Shown: positions 11,120 through 23,402 of the stretch, in pieces
Layout: every line of letters starts with the position of its first letter
How positions within the stretch are numbered: the first letter of the stretch is position 1
Source: Nyssa sinensis
Lineage: Eukaryota; Streptophyta; Magnoliopsida; Cornales; Nyssaceae
Length of the DNA: 64,000 nucleotides
Assembly (NCBI GenBank): GCA_008638375.1
Contig: CM018052.1
Location: 14,970,450 to 15,034,449 of the forward strand
Direction of reading: 5' to 3'
The notes under the pieces: model-generated
Seen by the model: only the letters and a program-made list of their open reading frames with translations
What the model was told of the DNA's origin: nothing
Database searches by the model: none
Translations under genes and position numbers: made by a program

Positions 11120-12171
11120 TAACATATTTGTTAGAAGATGAACCTCAAAGCTTTAAAGAAGCAGTGTCAAGTTCTGAAGCTCCTTATTGGAAAGTGGCTA
11201 TAAAAAATGAAGTAGAATCCATTCTACAAAATTCTACATGGGAACTAGTGGATCTTCCTCCAGGTTCAAAAACTTTTTGGATATAAATGGATATTTAAGA
11301 AGAAAATGAAAGCAGATGGATCTATTGAAAAGTACAATGCCAGACTTGTTATCAAGGGATACATGCAAAAGGAAGGCTTGGAATATTTTGATACATATTC
11401 ACATATTACAAAGATATCATCCATTCGAATGTTAATAGCTATTGCAGCTATACACAATCTTGAGATACATCAAATGGATATAAAGACAACTTTCTTAAAT
11501 GGTGAATTAGATGAAAAAAAATATACATGGAACAACACAAAGGGTTTATTATTCCAAGTCAAAAAAAGAAAGTTTTTCGGCTTGTTAAATCTCTTTATGG
11601 ACTAAAATAAACACCGAAACAGTGGCATGAGAAATTTGACAGTGTAATAATGTCAAATGGGTTCAAGATCAATAAATGTGACAAATGTATATATGTCAAG
11701 GACACAAAAAATGGCTATGTCATTATTTGTTTCTATGTTGATGATATGCTCATTATGGGTAGTAATAATGATGTCATTAAACCTACTAAGAAACTGTTAA
11801 ATAATAAGTTTGACATGAAAGACTTAGGTGTTGCTGATATTGTACTTGAGATAAAAATCTCTAGAACATCAGATGGATTGATATTATCTCAATCACATTA
11901 CATTGAGAGAATACTCAAGAAATTTAAACAAAATGATAGTAGTCCAATGAGAACACATGTAGATGTAAATCTAAACTTATCCAAGAATAATGGCAAATGC
12001 ATATCACAACTAGAGTATGGACAAATAATTGGTAGCCTAATATATGTGATGAATTGTACCCATCTAGACACAGCGTACGCTGTTAGCAAATTAAGTAGAT
12101 ACATAAGTAATCCTAATCCGGACCATTGGAAGGCAATAATTAGGGTTTTGAGATATTTGCAATACACCTAA
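11120..12171 (+). pseudogene. Reverse transcriptase domain of the copia element
   Basis: Copia RT recognised from [47 protein letters not shown] (intact YVDD catalytic box, near 11735), [13 protein letters not shown] and [16 protein letters not shown] frameshift lies near 11500-11600 between the TTFLNG block and the VDD block, and a TAA at 12169 ends this frame. Confidence 0.88.
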
Positions 12172-12660
12172 AACTATGGATTGCAGTACTCAAGGTATCC
12201 AACAGTACTAGAAGGATACTGTGATGAAAATTGGATATCCGATACCAAAGACTCAAAGTCCACAAGTGTTAGTTTGTTTACACTTGTTGGTGGAGCGGTA
12301 TCATGAAAATCTTTTAAAGAAACGTGCATTGCTAGATCCATAATGGAATCTGAGTTTATTGCACTTGATAAAGCTGGTGAAGAAGCTGAGTGGCTTCGTT
12401 ACTTCCTAAAAAATATTCCAATGTGCCCAAAACCTGTGTCGGCTATCTGTCTTCATTGCAATAGTCAATCAGCAATTGGTGGGGCACAAAGTCACATGTA
12501 TAACAGTAAGTCTCGACATATTCGTCGAAGACATAATACCGTGAAACAACCTATCTATAACGGTACTATGACCATTAATACATAAGGTCAAAAGATAATA
12601 TTGTGGATCCATTAACCAAAGGTTTGACTAGAGAACAAGTGAATAAATCATCGAGGGGAA
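12172..12660 (+). pseudogene. RNase H domain of the copia element
   Basis: RNase H segment that would remove the RNA strand during cDNA synthesis. Motifs: [61 protein letters not shown], then in another frame the usual closing block DPLTKGLTREQV. A stop follows GGAVS near 12304 and the last block is shifted. Confidence 0.85.
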
Positions 12661-13264
12661 TGGGCTTAAAGCCTATACAGAAAGAGTCGCCATAATGGTA
12701 ACCCAACCTAGTTGACTAGAGATCCCAAGATCTAGGTTCAAATGGGGATTGTGTGTGACTCATTAAGATCACTATAGAGATAACATCTCCTACCCATTCC
12801 TATGATAAGAATAAGTAATGCTTGTAGCATTGAATAGGATAAGCTAATATTTTAATAATTCTTATATCTTGTTAAATTCAAGTAAAGTATAACAGGATAC
12901 TTTTAATAAGAAATCACATATGTGAGTGTGAACTAGGCCGGTTCTTTGAGAATGATAAATGCTAAATTCTTTCGGAGCATTCATGAAGCCAGGAATTGTT
13001 TAGGGCCAAAATAAACACAATTATAAGAACGAACTGTGTTAGGAAAGATTCTGTGTAAATGCTATTATCTTGGTTTACACAAACGGTTGAACAGTTCAAG
13101 ATATCATGTTCACTGAATAACCAATAATCTCGATAGTATTTCACAAAGAAAAGTTAAAGGCTACAAGCTACCTTCCTCTATGTTGAAGATTTTCAATAGA
13201 ACTCTCTCTAAGTGTCTGCATATCATTTACATTACTTTCAGTCAATTTCATTCATGTGGAGGGT
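12661..13264 (+). other. 3' untranslated region of the copia element
   Basis: No coding signal. It ends in a short purine-rich tract, GTGGAGGGT (13256-13264), directly before the LTR start TGTTAGG, which fits the polypurine tract that primes plus-strand DNA. Confidence 0.65.
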
Positions 13265-14510
13265 TGTTAGGAAAAGTGGGTTTTTGAGTATAATAATTAG
13301 CTGTTTTTGAGCTAAAATTAAAGTAGGTCCCACATATTAATTTTGGTGGGTCCATATAAAAATGTGTTCTCATCCATGAGGAGATTGAGATCATATATTG
13401 GGTTGCTCAAAACCATTAAGGAGTGAATGAGAAATTGCTTCCAAACATCACTACTTGGAAATGATAACAAAAGTTTGAAGATTGTGAAAAGCTTGTGTCC
13501 CCACATAGGATGGGTATAATGCTTTTAAAAGGTATATATACAATTATCTTGAAGGAAGGTTTGGGCCTAAGAGGCACCCAAGTTTTGTTGAAGGGAGATG
13601 ACCTAGCACATACTGGTTCACCATACACGGGCTCGCACGCTGCCATCGCTGCCTCGCCTCGCACCGAACTGGGTCAGGTTTGGGTTTAGGCCTTGGCCCG
13701 TTGCATATATATCTTTTTGGGAAAACTTTATTTAAATATTTTTTCAAAACGCTACCGTTTTTGTCACTGTTAGAAACAATCCAAAACGCTGTCATTTATT
13801 TACCAAGATAATTAAATCCAACGCTGTCATTTAGCGATTTGCATTTGGTTTTAGTTTAAATCCAAAACGACATCGTTTTTCAATTACCTTTAGTTTGATT
13901 TTGACTAAATAGTCATTTTCTTCTATTTGAATTCTATGCCTGTATGTTCAAACTGAATTGTAGCAATTCTTCGAACAGGGACGACCCTTGGCCTCGTGAC
14001 TATACTAAACAATCATGAAAAACCTTATAAATACCCCATGCAATTCATTCATTAATATTGTTTTTCATAATTGAGTTTTTCTGCATATTCAGAGAGAGAG
14101 TTTAAAAACATTGTTTGGTTCACCAGACGTAGAGTTTGAAGTGCTTCTACTCTACGTGTTTATCATTCTATTCTATGAAGCAACGTCCGTGAAGCTCAAA
14201 GCCCCACCATGAGGGACAAATTTCTTTAAGGACATTGTTTCAAACACAAGCCTTGATCTCTGTATTATTCCTATTTCTGCAAATTCTGTAAGTTTTACAA
14301 CTTTTGAATTTGTCTATTGTATTTCTATATCATGGAGAAATACTATTTTTGTATTTTCACAATTTCTGAATTTTTCAGTTTCTAATTCTATAAAATTTTA
14401 TATTGTTTTGGTTTCAAACTTTTCTATTTTTTCAAAACATTTTTTCTGTTTATCAAAATAGTTTTTGCTCTAATTTGAAATAAGTACTATTTTAAGTACC
14501 GGTGCTAATA
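13265..14510 (+). repeat. 3' LTR of copia element
   Basis: Starts TGTTAGG after a purine tract and ends CTAATA (mutated CTAACA). It is 1246 bp and has no insertion, so it shows what the split 5' LTR looked like. A TATA-like CTTATAAATACCCC lies near 14025. Confidence 0.85.
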
Positions 14511-14515
14511 ATGAA

Positions 14516-14906
14516 CAATTACAATAAATCGAAACACGTGTTATATGATCTAATATTAAAAGATAATTCCAAGAGGCCATTGAATATCATCACTAATTCT
14601 GGCTGTGGTTAGGTGACATTGCCACCTTGGAAGTGGGGTTAACTAGATCGTTTCATTGGCTTGGCCAGGTTGAGTTTCTCAAAAGTGGTTAAGTTTCTCA
14701 AAGTATTATTATTTTTTTTTAAAATGCCATGTATCTCAATTTCTCTCTCCAATTATATCCTGGCATCCGATTTAAGATACAATTCAAAATATTTTAAGGA
14801 CACACCATAACATGTATTCATTTAATATATTTCAAATAATTGGCACATATTGATTCACCCACATTTTGATATAAAACTCAAAATTAATAATGACCCAACC
14901 CACAAT
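14516..14906. other. Non-coding interval between copia and CACTA elements
   Basis: AT-rich sequence with no coding signal or repeat recognised. It may be the distal promoter of the decarboxylase gene that the copia element separated from 4149-4356. Confidence 0.35.
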
Positions 14907-14929
14907 CACTACAAGACAAAGACTTTATT

Positions 14930-15350
14930 CCGACTCCAAATGAGGTAATAAATAATTGATTTAGCGCCAGAAATATATATTACCAACGAATAATAGACGT
15001 CGCACAAAAAGGTCGGTAGTAAAATGGTCAGGAAAAGATTACCGACGAAAATCTTGTGGCATTGAAAATATTAACGTATTACCAACGCATTTAGGCGTCC
15101 GTAAAACATTATTTCTAATGATAGAAAAATATTATTGCTGATGAAACAAATGGTAGGTAAAATATTATTTCCGACTATATAAAAAGTCGGTAAAACATTA
15201 TTTTCGACTATATAAAAAGTCGGTTTAAATATTATTTCCGACTATATAAACAATCGGCGTAAATTGTACATTTTGTCTATAATAATTTATTATTTCCGAT
15301 TCGTTAGTTACATTTTCATTTCCAACGCAAATTTTTTGTCAGACATAAAG
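14930..15350. repeat. Left subterminal repeats of CACTA C2
   Basis: Repeated copies of a unit like CGACTATATAAAAAGTCGG followed by TAAAACATTATTT. Each unit is a short inverted repeat (CGACT...AGTCG). Arrays like this are the usual binding region for the TnpA protein. Confidence 0.7.
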
Positions 15351-15424
15351 TTAAATATTTGAAAAAAATCATTGTTGTGAAAAAATCATTATTGCATAAA
15401 TTGTACATTTTGTCTAAAAAAATC

Positions 15425-15435
15425 ATCTAATACAA

Positions 15436-15482
<47 letters not shown>
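15425..15482. repeat. TG/TA microsatellite
   Basis: GTGTGTG followed by about 50 bp of alternating TA. Confidence 0.85.
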
Positions 15483-15485
<3 letters not shown>

Positions 15486-15986
15486 TCCACATCTTGATCA
15501 TCCAACACAAGTCATCCACGCACCTAAAGAAGACATAAATTTCAATTCATAGTCAAATTTCTCCATATATATTCATGCTCTTTAACTTTTAAGGATTAAG
15601 GATAAAATACATAACCCATAATTTGACTGATATATATTTTCCATTCAACTTCAACTAGACCAAAAGACGAACAATATCAAAAAATAGAAATAATACCCAC
15701 AATTGAACAAACTAACCAAAACTAAAGGAATATCCTTGTCTAGGATACTTCTTTATTCTAAAAATGGATTATATTAACCCATGTGTCTACTGGACTTCTA
15801 GTAATACCTACCAATACCTAGTAAAATAATCTGCAAGAGAAATGTTAGTTCCTGTAAGATGTTCTACCTCAAACCACTCTCAAACTCATTTTTTAGTTAA
15901 AATAATTGATAAGACAATAAGTTGCATTTTCATCTTTAATTAATAATTAGACTTGACGTTACCTGTATTTGTTCCCATGATCTTAC

Positions 15987-16690
15987 TAAGCGAACATTGC
16001 AAGAAATTCATCCATACGTTTCTGTCTCTCTTCCATTGCAGCCTCCATTTGTCTATGATACTCCTCCATGCTTTGCATCCTCATTGTAACTTCCACTTGC
16101 AATCATTCTTGTAATTTAGTCCTCACTGTCTCCCTAATTTGTTCTATTTTCTCCTTCAAAGCCTCGTTGCCTTGTTGCTCGGCTTCATACAATCGACGAA
16201 GGTCATTTATTTGAACACCCTGATTGGATGAAGATGAAGGAGGAGCCAACTTCATATTTGCTCATCACTCAATGACTTATTACCCTCTATGGATGGCTGC
16301 GATTGGAGGTTAATCATGTGATCCTGTAATAATTATAAATGAGACAAGTTATTACAATTAATGAATATAAAATTACAATTAAAAATACGTACATAGAAAT
16401 GTTGGTACTGAGGCGTGACCCAGCCCTTGCCCTTTTTAAAATGCGTTATCCTCCATAGTTCAATTTGGCCAACAGTCTACTGTGTCAAGGCATCATGCTA
16501 TATAATGTATATAACGATATTAGTCCTCGTTGAAACTTACTGGTGGTCTACTCAAGGATAAGGCAAACAAAAGTAAGAAAAATGATATTATACCATCTCA
16601 TGGAGGTATTGCACAAATGGTTTTGACCCACCATGATGCTTTACTTGAAGTTTTACCCGGTTTGTAGCATTTTTCTTACTTGTTTCCTGT
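15987..16690 (-). pseudogene. TnpA-like protein fragment (Transposase_24 type), CACTA C2
   Basis: Three minus-strand pieces match the TnpA-like gene of CACTA elements: KLQVKHHGGSKPFVQYLH (16600-16660), KGWVTPQYQHFYV (16395-16435), and a C-terminal coiled coil from the Met at 16254 (ASN-rich start, then LRRLYEAEQQGNEALKEKI and MEEYHRQMEAAMEERQKRM). One in-frame TAG sits in the coiled coil. The order and gaps match the equivalent gene at 27672-29098 in the larger element. Confidence 0.7.
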
Positions 16691-16954
16691 AAATAAAAAA
16701 TTATTATTACAAAATAACATAGAGTTGGAGTTTTGATATAACGAATTAAGTGTCATTGATATAACATTTTTGAAATAAAATATAATGTAATACTTTTTAA
16801 AAGCATATGAAATAATCCAAGAACCTAACTAGTTGGCTATTGTGACAAGGCTTCCAGCCAAACCTTTCATGTTTATAGGAAAAATCTGAAGCCAGAGGAA
16901 AAGAAAAGGTGACAAAAAATTCATTCAGACTGAGCTCTGAATATCCTCTGGAAG

Positions 16955-17790
16955 TTATTTTTCTTTATGCCATCTCATATCTCCAGCCGTTTTTGTTGAC
17001 ATAAACAACCTTTGTAGCCTAGGTTTCAAAGAAAAATATCGTAATACCTTCTGAGGAATCTTCTTACTCTTATCGACATTAACTTTGTACCTCGGCTCAC
17101 CACATCGTGGACATTCAGTTTCATTTTCATGTTCTCCCAAGAATAATGCACATTCATATTTGCATGCATTTATAGGTACATAACCAAGACCTAGTTCACG
17201 CATATACTTCTTACACTCATAATTTGACTTCGGGAGTGTCTCACCAATATGCAGTGCTATTTTAATCAATTCTAGAATCATATCAAATGATTTGTTACTC
17301 CAACCGTTGATTGTTTTTATATGCATCAACTTCACAAGGAACTCTAATTTTGGGAACTTCTTACATTTAACCTAGGTAAAGTGAAAGATACAAATCAGTT
17401 GAAAATGCATCAAATGGTTGTGGCTCCTCCCCCTTTACATTAGAATGATCATGAGTACTATTTGTTTTCCCTTGCACATTGTTCTCATCATCAATTCTTC
17501 CTGCACATATGTTTAACAACATTTTCCTTAATCCATCACAACCTTGCTCACTAGAACCATCACGACTACTTTCATTATCCATAGTCATAACTTCATAATC
17601 TTCGCTATGAAATACCCATCGAGTGTAGCTCTTGTCCATTCCATGCAACTCCAAATGTGCTTTTCCTACATTAATAGGTTTATAATACCTATTGTTGCAT
17701 TTCCTACATAGACATTTAATCATATTGCCTCTATCTGCGCTCGGACGTGCATACTCAATGAAGTCTTTAATTCTTTTTCATTTAACTAGG
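16955..17790 (-). pseudogene. TnpD-type transposase, N-terminal fragment, CACTA C2
   Basis: Starts with a transposase-associated domain (IKDFIEYARPSADRGN, CRKCNNRYY, HLELHGMDKSYTRWVFH), followed by an acidic linker, then the beginning of the Tnp2/Transposase_21 domain (MKLMHIKTINGWSNKSF, ETLPKSNYECKKYMRELGL, YVPINACKYEC, CPRCGEPRYKV, VLRYFSLKPRLQRLF). The catalytic remainder is absent: after 16955 the sequence passes to non-matching DNA and then TnpA pieces. A stop near 17370 separates linker and Tnp2 start. Confidence 0.85.
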
Positions 17791-19418
17791 CAAATGTCTA
17801 CTCGAAAGTTTCATCTAACTCTTATCCATGTTTGATCCCTACCACAATAAGAAGTAATCAATTAGTATGCTCCATGTGTATATGTTAACTCGTTTCCATC
17901 AGTGCACTAATTAAATAGCCACTGCCCTCATACTAAGAGGCCTCATACAAAGATGAGTAGGAAGGTATTTAAGTCAACTAGCCTATTGGATTCAGATATC
18001 TTCAAGTCTCAAATAATTAAAACTCTGAACTCCAATTTTGATCAAAATAATCTAATTTTCATAATTGAGAACTTCTATATGGCATCTTTGAAATCATGTT
18101 TTTGAGAAAAAAAAAAAACAGAAGAGATTTTGGAGTTCCCACTAGCAATATATATAATAACAATTAGCAAGGAATATTTTCGCAATTCTGAAAATCTGTG
18201 ACATACAATGTTAAATCATTGAATTGACAGACGTTTTTTTGGATGGAAGAGAGTCTTGTTTGTTAGGATAAATATTTGTGACTATTGACTGGAATTTGGA
18301 ACCACTAAATTTTTAAGCTGATTTTGGTGATTTTTATAATTGCTATCATATATTTTTTATTCGGACGTTGGTGATTTCATCAGGTGGCCTTGTCTTATTG
18401 CCTTGATGATTCACTACACTGGTCAAAAATTAAAAATCAAACAGGTCATCAGCAGCATGAATATAAATTATGACAAGTCATATAGCGAACTCATTCTCTT
18501 GCATTCCTCGCACAGGATGCCATATAGAGTGATTCATGGCACTCAGCTCTGTTAAAAGAAGAGTCTGTTCGTAAATTGATTAAAACATATTCCGAGTATT
18601 AATATAATATAATTTTTCTTTCATAATTATTCAAACAATGAACGTGAGGGTGAGCCACATGCTCTGCATCATCTTATCAATTACACACACAAACTTGCAA
18701 ATTTCAAACCACAATACTCATCCAATCATATCTATTATATATATGTATATATATATATATATATTCAATTTACTCATGTTTTCAAAACCTATCTAATTAT
18801 ATAATTTGATTAGATGCAATCTATCAAAATTTGGAGAAAAGTTAGTCTGTAACCTACCATTATTCTATGTAACTAATTGTTATTATTTTGTTCAAGACTA
18901 TATTACATATAACATACTCAGTTTCATTAAGATTTGAGCATGAATTAAATCACTAAAATTTCAATTTTTTATTTATATAAATTTCCATTTCATATACATA
19001 ATATATTACAATATCACTATTATTATTTTAATTTTTATAAATAACAATGATCAACATAACTCAAATTTAAGCATATCTATATTCTAAGAAGCCTCTGATG
19101 CTTATGCTCCACCATTTCTTCATATAAATATATTATGCATCGTATAAACATATAATTTTAACAAAATATGATCATCAATCACAAGGCATATAAACCTTAC
19201 TAAATAATATCGAAAAAAGGTAGGGAGAAAAGATGATATTATACCAAAAATGTTCAATTGACTGCTCGGATCCTTAAGTTTTTCGGCCAAACAAAAAGGA
19301 CGCGAGAGAGAAGATTGGTGTAGATCTCGTTGGATCCTTCTTCATGTAGGTTTTGCTTCTTGGATTCCTTGCGACAATGGCCTCAGATCTCTCAGACGAA
19401 GAAGATGGAGAGTTGTAG

Positions 19419-19464
<46 letters not shown>

Positions 19465-19619
19465 AGAGGGATCAAAGAGGCGAAAGACCAAGAGAGGTTA
19501 AGAGATTTCAGAGAGGCTCGTGATTTCCAAAACTAATGAGGAGATTATTTCTGACTAATATCCACGTCAAAAATAGTAATATGATCTAAAACGACATCAT
19601 TTATTTATTTCCAAAATCA
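17791..19619. other. Non-coding 5' part of CACTA C2
   Basis: No protein-coding similarity recognised. AT-rich with a TA run near 18740-18765 and a GA microsatellite at 19427-19459. As transcription of tnpD would be leftwards, this is the promoter side of the element. Confidence 0.5.
19427..19459. repeat. GA microsatellite
   Basis: About 16 copies of GA. Confidence 0.9.
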
Positions 19620-20009
19620 GATAACATCGGTAATATAATTAATTTCGACCAAAATAATGGTCAAAAATATTGTACATCAAATTTAGTTATTTCTGTCTCA
19701 AGACGTTTTCGGTTATAGTTATGTTATATTACTGATGCAGTTTAGAGTTTGTATTAGTAAACTAATACCGACTTATTTTATTTCTGACATAGTTTAGAGT
19801 CGGTATTAGTAACATATTACCGATAATACATATTTTGGTCGAAAATAGTTAATTAGTTCCGACGATTTGAAGCGTCGAAAAATATGTTGTTGTCTTTCTA
19901 CTATAATTTTGACATTTAATTTGTTTCCATCATCAATACTTAGTGTAACCGGAAAATTTATAACCGACTGCTAGTATGCATCGGAATTAACCTCATTTTT
20001 TTTGTAGTG
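19620..20009. repeat. Right subterminal repeats of CACTA C2
   Basis: Diverged copies of GTCGGTATTAGTAA and related TTTCCGAC units, in both orientations, ending in TTTTTGTAGTG. Confidence 0.65.
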
Positions 20010-20873
20010 AATGTCTTTTTTTATGTTATGAGACAAAATTAATAATTTAGAAGTGCATTTATAATACTCGATCCCTTAATTTATTACCAAATTGGCATAA
20101 AAATAATTATATAAACCCTTTATGGACAAAAGGTTTTCCGACCTAAGAGGTGGCATGAAAAATTGAGTTTGGTTGCCAAAAGATCATGGAAATTTTTTTT
20201 TTTTTTGGTTGAAAGAAGTAATTAAGTGTTACAATCAACTCAACTCTATTACAACTAACTTAATTAAGTGTTACAATTAACTCAACTATATTACAACTAA
20301 CTTAATTAATTTATAAGACATAATCTAACATAACTCAACTCAAGAGTCTCTCTAATATAGATATTAGACAAATAATTCAGCTTAACTCATAATTATGTGA
20401 AAATAAATACTTACATCTTCTTAAGAAAATGAGAATTGAATTCATAATTTTTCCTGTTAGAAAAAACATAGACGACCAAATGAACTAGCACCAGTTGGTA
20501 TCATTGCACTTATTTATCTTTATTTTTGTTCATAAAAACTCTATAACTTCATGTAATCATTAGACATGATATTGTATGAAATTCTATTATAAAACATTAG
20601 GTAATGAATTTATGAACTTTGAGTCAAGTTCTAATAATCAAATTCGAGGTTTGCAGTATTGAAGGGGAAACCTTTGCGCTATTTTTTTTTTAGGTGGCGT
20701 CCGATTTTCAGGGGCAAACAATACCCTCTATCAATTTCCAACCAATAGCACAAAACAATTCATCAATTTGATCTTCACAATTCATACGATATTTCATGAT
20801 TCATGTATATATATATATATATAGATAACCTGTGAAACTTTAATTCTAAAAATTCATATATAAAAATGTGAAA
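20010..20873. other. AT-rich interval between CACTA elements
   Basis: No gene seen. Positions about 20218-20314 are a near-perfect two-copy tandem duplication (period about 48 bp) of a unit containing TGTTACAATCAACTCAACT. Confidence 0.55.
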
Positions 20874-21164
20874 TTATGACGATAGAATACAATTTGGAGG
20901 AAAGTCAAAATTGATTTTGAGGGCATCTAGCATGCCTTCAGTCATGGCACTCTTGCCTTCCTCTCTCCTATGAGGTCTACCCGACGAACTGACCTCTCTA
21001 TCCCTAGGCTCGAGGTGTGCTTCAATTAGAAACACTCCCGAACTATCACATGAAGCATTCCTAGCTTCATCACCCGAAATAAGGCCTAATGCTTCCTGAT
21101 CTCCTATTTCTACCACCTCCCTCGCTTCCTCTCCCATGCTTGATTGAGCATCGGAAGTAGCCAT
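20874..21164 (-). CDS. Unrecognised 96-residue ORF, possible first ORF of a truncated gypsy element
   Basis: Starts MATSDAQSSMGEEAREV and ends FDFPPNCILSS before TAA. Hydrophilic and acidic, no domain I recognise, no membrane segment. The Met at 21164 was chosen because upstream codons belong to the CACTA end. That CACTA (21177-35088) separates it by 12 bp from sequence which, on the far side, reads as a leader and a gypsy-type LTR in the same minus orientation (35092-35601). With the CACTA removed, the order is LTR, leader, this ORF, which fits an extra or N-terminal gag ORF of a Tat-like element. It could also be a chance ORF; codon use looks coding-like. Confidence 0.45.
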   Translation of the reverse strand: MATSDAQSSMGEEAREVVEIGDQEALGLISGDEARNASCDSSGVFLIEAHLEPRDREVSSSGRPHRREEGKSAMTEGMLDALKINFDFPPNCILSS

Positions 21165-21176
21165 CTTCTTAAGAAA

Positions 21177-21640
21177 CACTACAGGAAAAGACACTATTAG
21201 CGATGCGCAAAGGCGTCGCTAATAGTAGCAATGTGCATCGCTAATTCTCTTTGGCGACATACATTTGGGCATTGCTCCATGCCTCATAAATAGTCATGTC
21301 GCAAATACTATTAGCGACGCTCAGATGTTTGGGCGTCGCTAAAGGTAACTATTAGCGACGTGCAATTGGTGTCGCAAATAATCAGGTATGGGCGTCGCTA
21401 GTACTATAAATGGACACAATGGGTGTCGCTAAAAAGACCCTTTAGCGACGCTTATGGTGCGTCGCTAATGGCTACTATTAGCGATGCACACGACGTGTCG
21501 CAAATAGTGTATTGTTTCAACCTTTAGCGACGCTCAGTGTGCGTCGCTAATGGCATTCTTTTGCGACAACTATGAAGCGTTGCTAAAAATTAATTCCTTT
21601 GCTATTAGAGACGCCTCTTTGTGCGTCGCTAAAAGTTTTT
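21177..21640. repeat. Left terminal and subterminal repeats of CACTA C1
   Basis: At least a dozen copies of TTAGCGACG(C) or its complement GCGTCGCTAA, many arranged as inverted pairs around short spacers. This is the expected TnpA-binding array. Confidence 0.85.
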
Positions 21641-22086
21641 TTTTTTTTTTTCCCCTGCACCTGATTTTGGCCTGCATTATTTGTTTTTATTTTTGTTTTA
21701 TTTCTGTTCAAAACCTGTATCAAACATCCTGATATACAATAAAATCTAAATATTCTGAAATGAATATATTAAAAAAAATGCATTTATATATATATATATA
21801 TTATACTAATTACTTACAATTGTAAAAGTAAAATTTTTCAATAAATACAAAAATAAAAAATAGTATCAGAAAATGTAACTACAGCTATTCATTAAAAGAA
21901 AAAAAACAATTGAAAATAGTAAGTCCTGATGTAAAACAGAAAGACAGCGGCGCAACAATCCTATCAATCTAAAATAAAGATCAAATGATATATATTAGAA
22001 CCCTTATTAAATATATATATATATGTGAACGAAGAATGTGAATATATATTTTTTTACATCCATAAATAGTAAGAACGACATAAAGT

Positions 22087-23249
22087 AGCATAAGTTTCAA
22101 ACCGGTGATCCGAACCGACTGCCGTAAGTTTGTGCAAGTCTATTTTATCATTTGTGAAGTGTGTTATGGGGTTTCGGGGTAGTTAGGCCGATATCCGGCA
22201 TTTTGGTCTGTCAAAACCCCAAATTAGGCATTTTAGGAGCGAAAAGTTGCATAAGTTTGAAACGGGTGATCCAAACGGAGTATCGTAAGTTCGTGTAAGT
22301 CTATTGTATAATTGTTGAGGTGTGTGATGGGGTTTTGGGGTAGTTAGGCCTATAGCCATTGTTTTGGTCCGTCAAAACCCCAAAATGGACCTTTTTGGAG
22401 TAAAAACTTTTAAACGTTTCAAACCGGGCATCCGAACTGAGTGTCATAAGTTTGTGCAAGTCTATTTTATCATTTTTAAGGTGTGTGATGGGGTTTCAGG
22501 GTCGGTAGGCTAATATCTGACATTTTGGTCTGTCAAAACCCCAAAAGAAGACATTTTAGAGTGAAAAGTTACACAAGTTTGAAACTGGTGATTCGAACCG
22601 AGTGCCATAAGTTTTTGCAAGTCTATTTTATCATTTTTGAGGTGTGTGATGGGGTTTCAAGGTCGGTAGGTCGATATCCGGCATTTTGGTCTGTCAAAAC
22701 CCTAAAAAGAGGCATTTTAGAGCGAAAAGTAACACAAGTTTGAAACCGATGATCCAGACTGAGTTTTGTAAGTTTATGCATGTATATTTTATCATTTTTT
22801 AGGTGGTTGATGGGGTTTCAGGGTTGGTAGGCCGACATCCGATATTTTGGTCTATCAAAACCCCAAAATGGGCCTTTTTTGAGTTGAAACTTGTAAAAGT
22901 TTCAAACCGGGCATCCGAACCGAGTGCCATAAGTTCGGACAAGTCTATTTTATCATTTTTGAGGTGTGTGATAGGGTGTCGGGGTCAGAAGGCCGATATC
23001 CAGCATTTTGGTCTGTCAAAACCCCAAAAAAAGGTTTTTTGGAGCTGAAACTTGCAAAAGTCTCAAACCGGGCATCCGAACCGAGTGTCATAAGTTCGTA
23101 CAAGTCTATTTTATCATTTTTGAGGTGTGTGATGGGGTTTCAAGGTCGGTGGGTCGATATCCAGCATTTTGGTTAGTCAAAATCCCAAAAAGAGGCTTTT
23201 TAGACTGAAAAGTTACACAAATATGAAACCAGTGATCCAAACCGAATGC
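22087..23249. repeat. 161-bp tandem repeat array, left part, in CACTA C1
   Basis: About seven head-to-tail copies. The landmark GTGTGATGGGGTTTC recurs at about 22161, 22322, 22483, 22644, 22804, 22966 and 23127, a period of 160-162 bp. Each unit also has AGGCCGATATCC, GTCAAAACCCCAAA, AACCGGGCATCCGAACCGAG and AAGTCTATTTTATCATTT. Copies are diverged; two alternating subtypes seem present (TGGGCCTTTTTGGAG and AGAGGCATTTTAGAG), suggesting a 322-bp higher order in places. Short ORFs across it are by-products. Confidence 0.9.
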
Positions 23250-23333
23250 TATAATAACCTGAAATTTTTTTTTTTTTTATATATATGAAATTTTCTTGGT
23301 TATTAAACTTTTTTAGTGATAATAGTATTGTTG

Positions 23334-23402
<69 letters not shown>

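Larger units (their letters stand above)
4357..14510 (+). mobile_element. Ty1/copia retrotransposon, decayed, with nested solo LTR
   Basis: LTRs at 4357-4961 plus 7955-8539 (split by a solo LTR) and 13265-14510 bracket a copia-order coding region: gag, protease, integrase, reverse transcriptase, RNase H. Target duplication: GTGAA at 4352-4356 and ATGAA at 14511-14515, one transition apart. The coding region has many frameshifts and stops. In about 120 aligned bp of the LTRs (7967-8085 against 13937-14055) I count about 15 differences, roughly 12%, so this is an old insertion. Protein motifs resemble the Tork group, but that assignment is from memory. Confidence 0.9.
14907..20009 (-). mobile_element. 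CACTA (En/Spm) transposon, internally deleted (element C2)
   Basis: Left end CACTACAAGACAAAG, right end on the opposite strand CACTACAAAAAAAATG; 3-bp target duplication AAT at 14904-14906 and 20010-20012. Subterminal repeats near both ends carry the CGAC...GTCGG motif. Inside, on the minus strand, are the N-terminal part of a TnpD-type transposase and pieces of a TnpA-type protein with the middle of the transposase missing. At 5.1 kb it is a non-autonomous deletion derivative that would need a transposase from elsewhere. Confidence 0.88.

Noticed and set aside
15425..15482. Regularly spaced repeats considered as a CRISPR array (also 42291-42797 and 22087-23249)
   Set aside because: No unique spacers of constant length between conserved repeats; these are tandem or simple repeats in a plant genome.
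22525..23208. Repeated short frames with VSRSVGRYPAFWSVKT-like peptides (also 26159-27436)
   Set aside because: These are the 161-bp satellite read through; stops and shifts vary among copies with no coding pattern.
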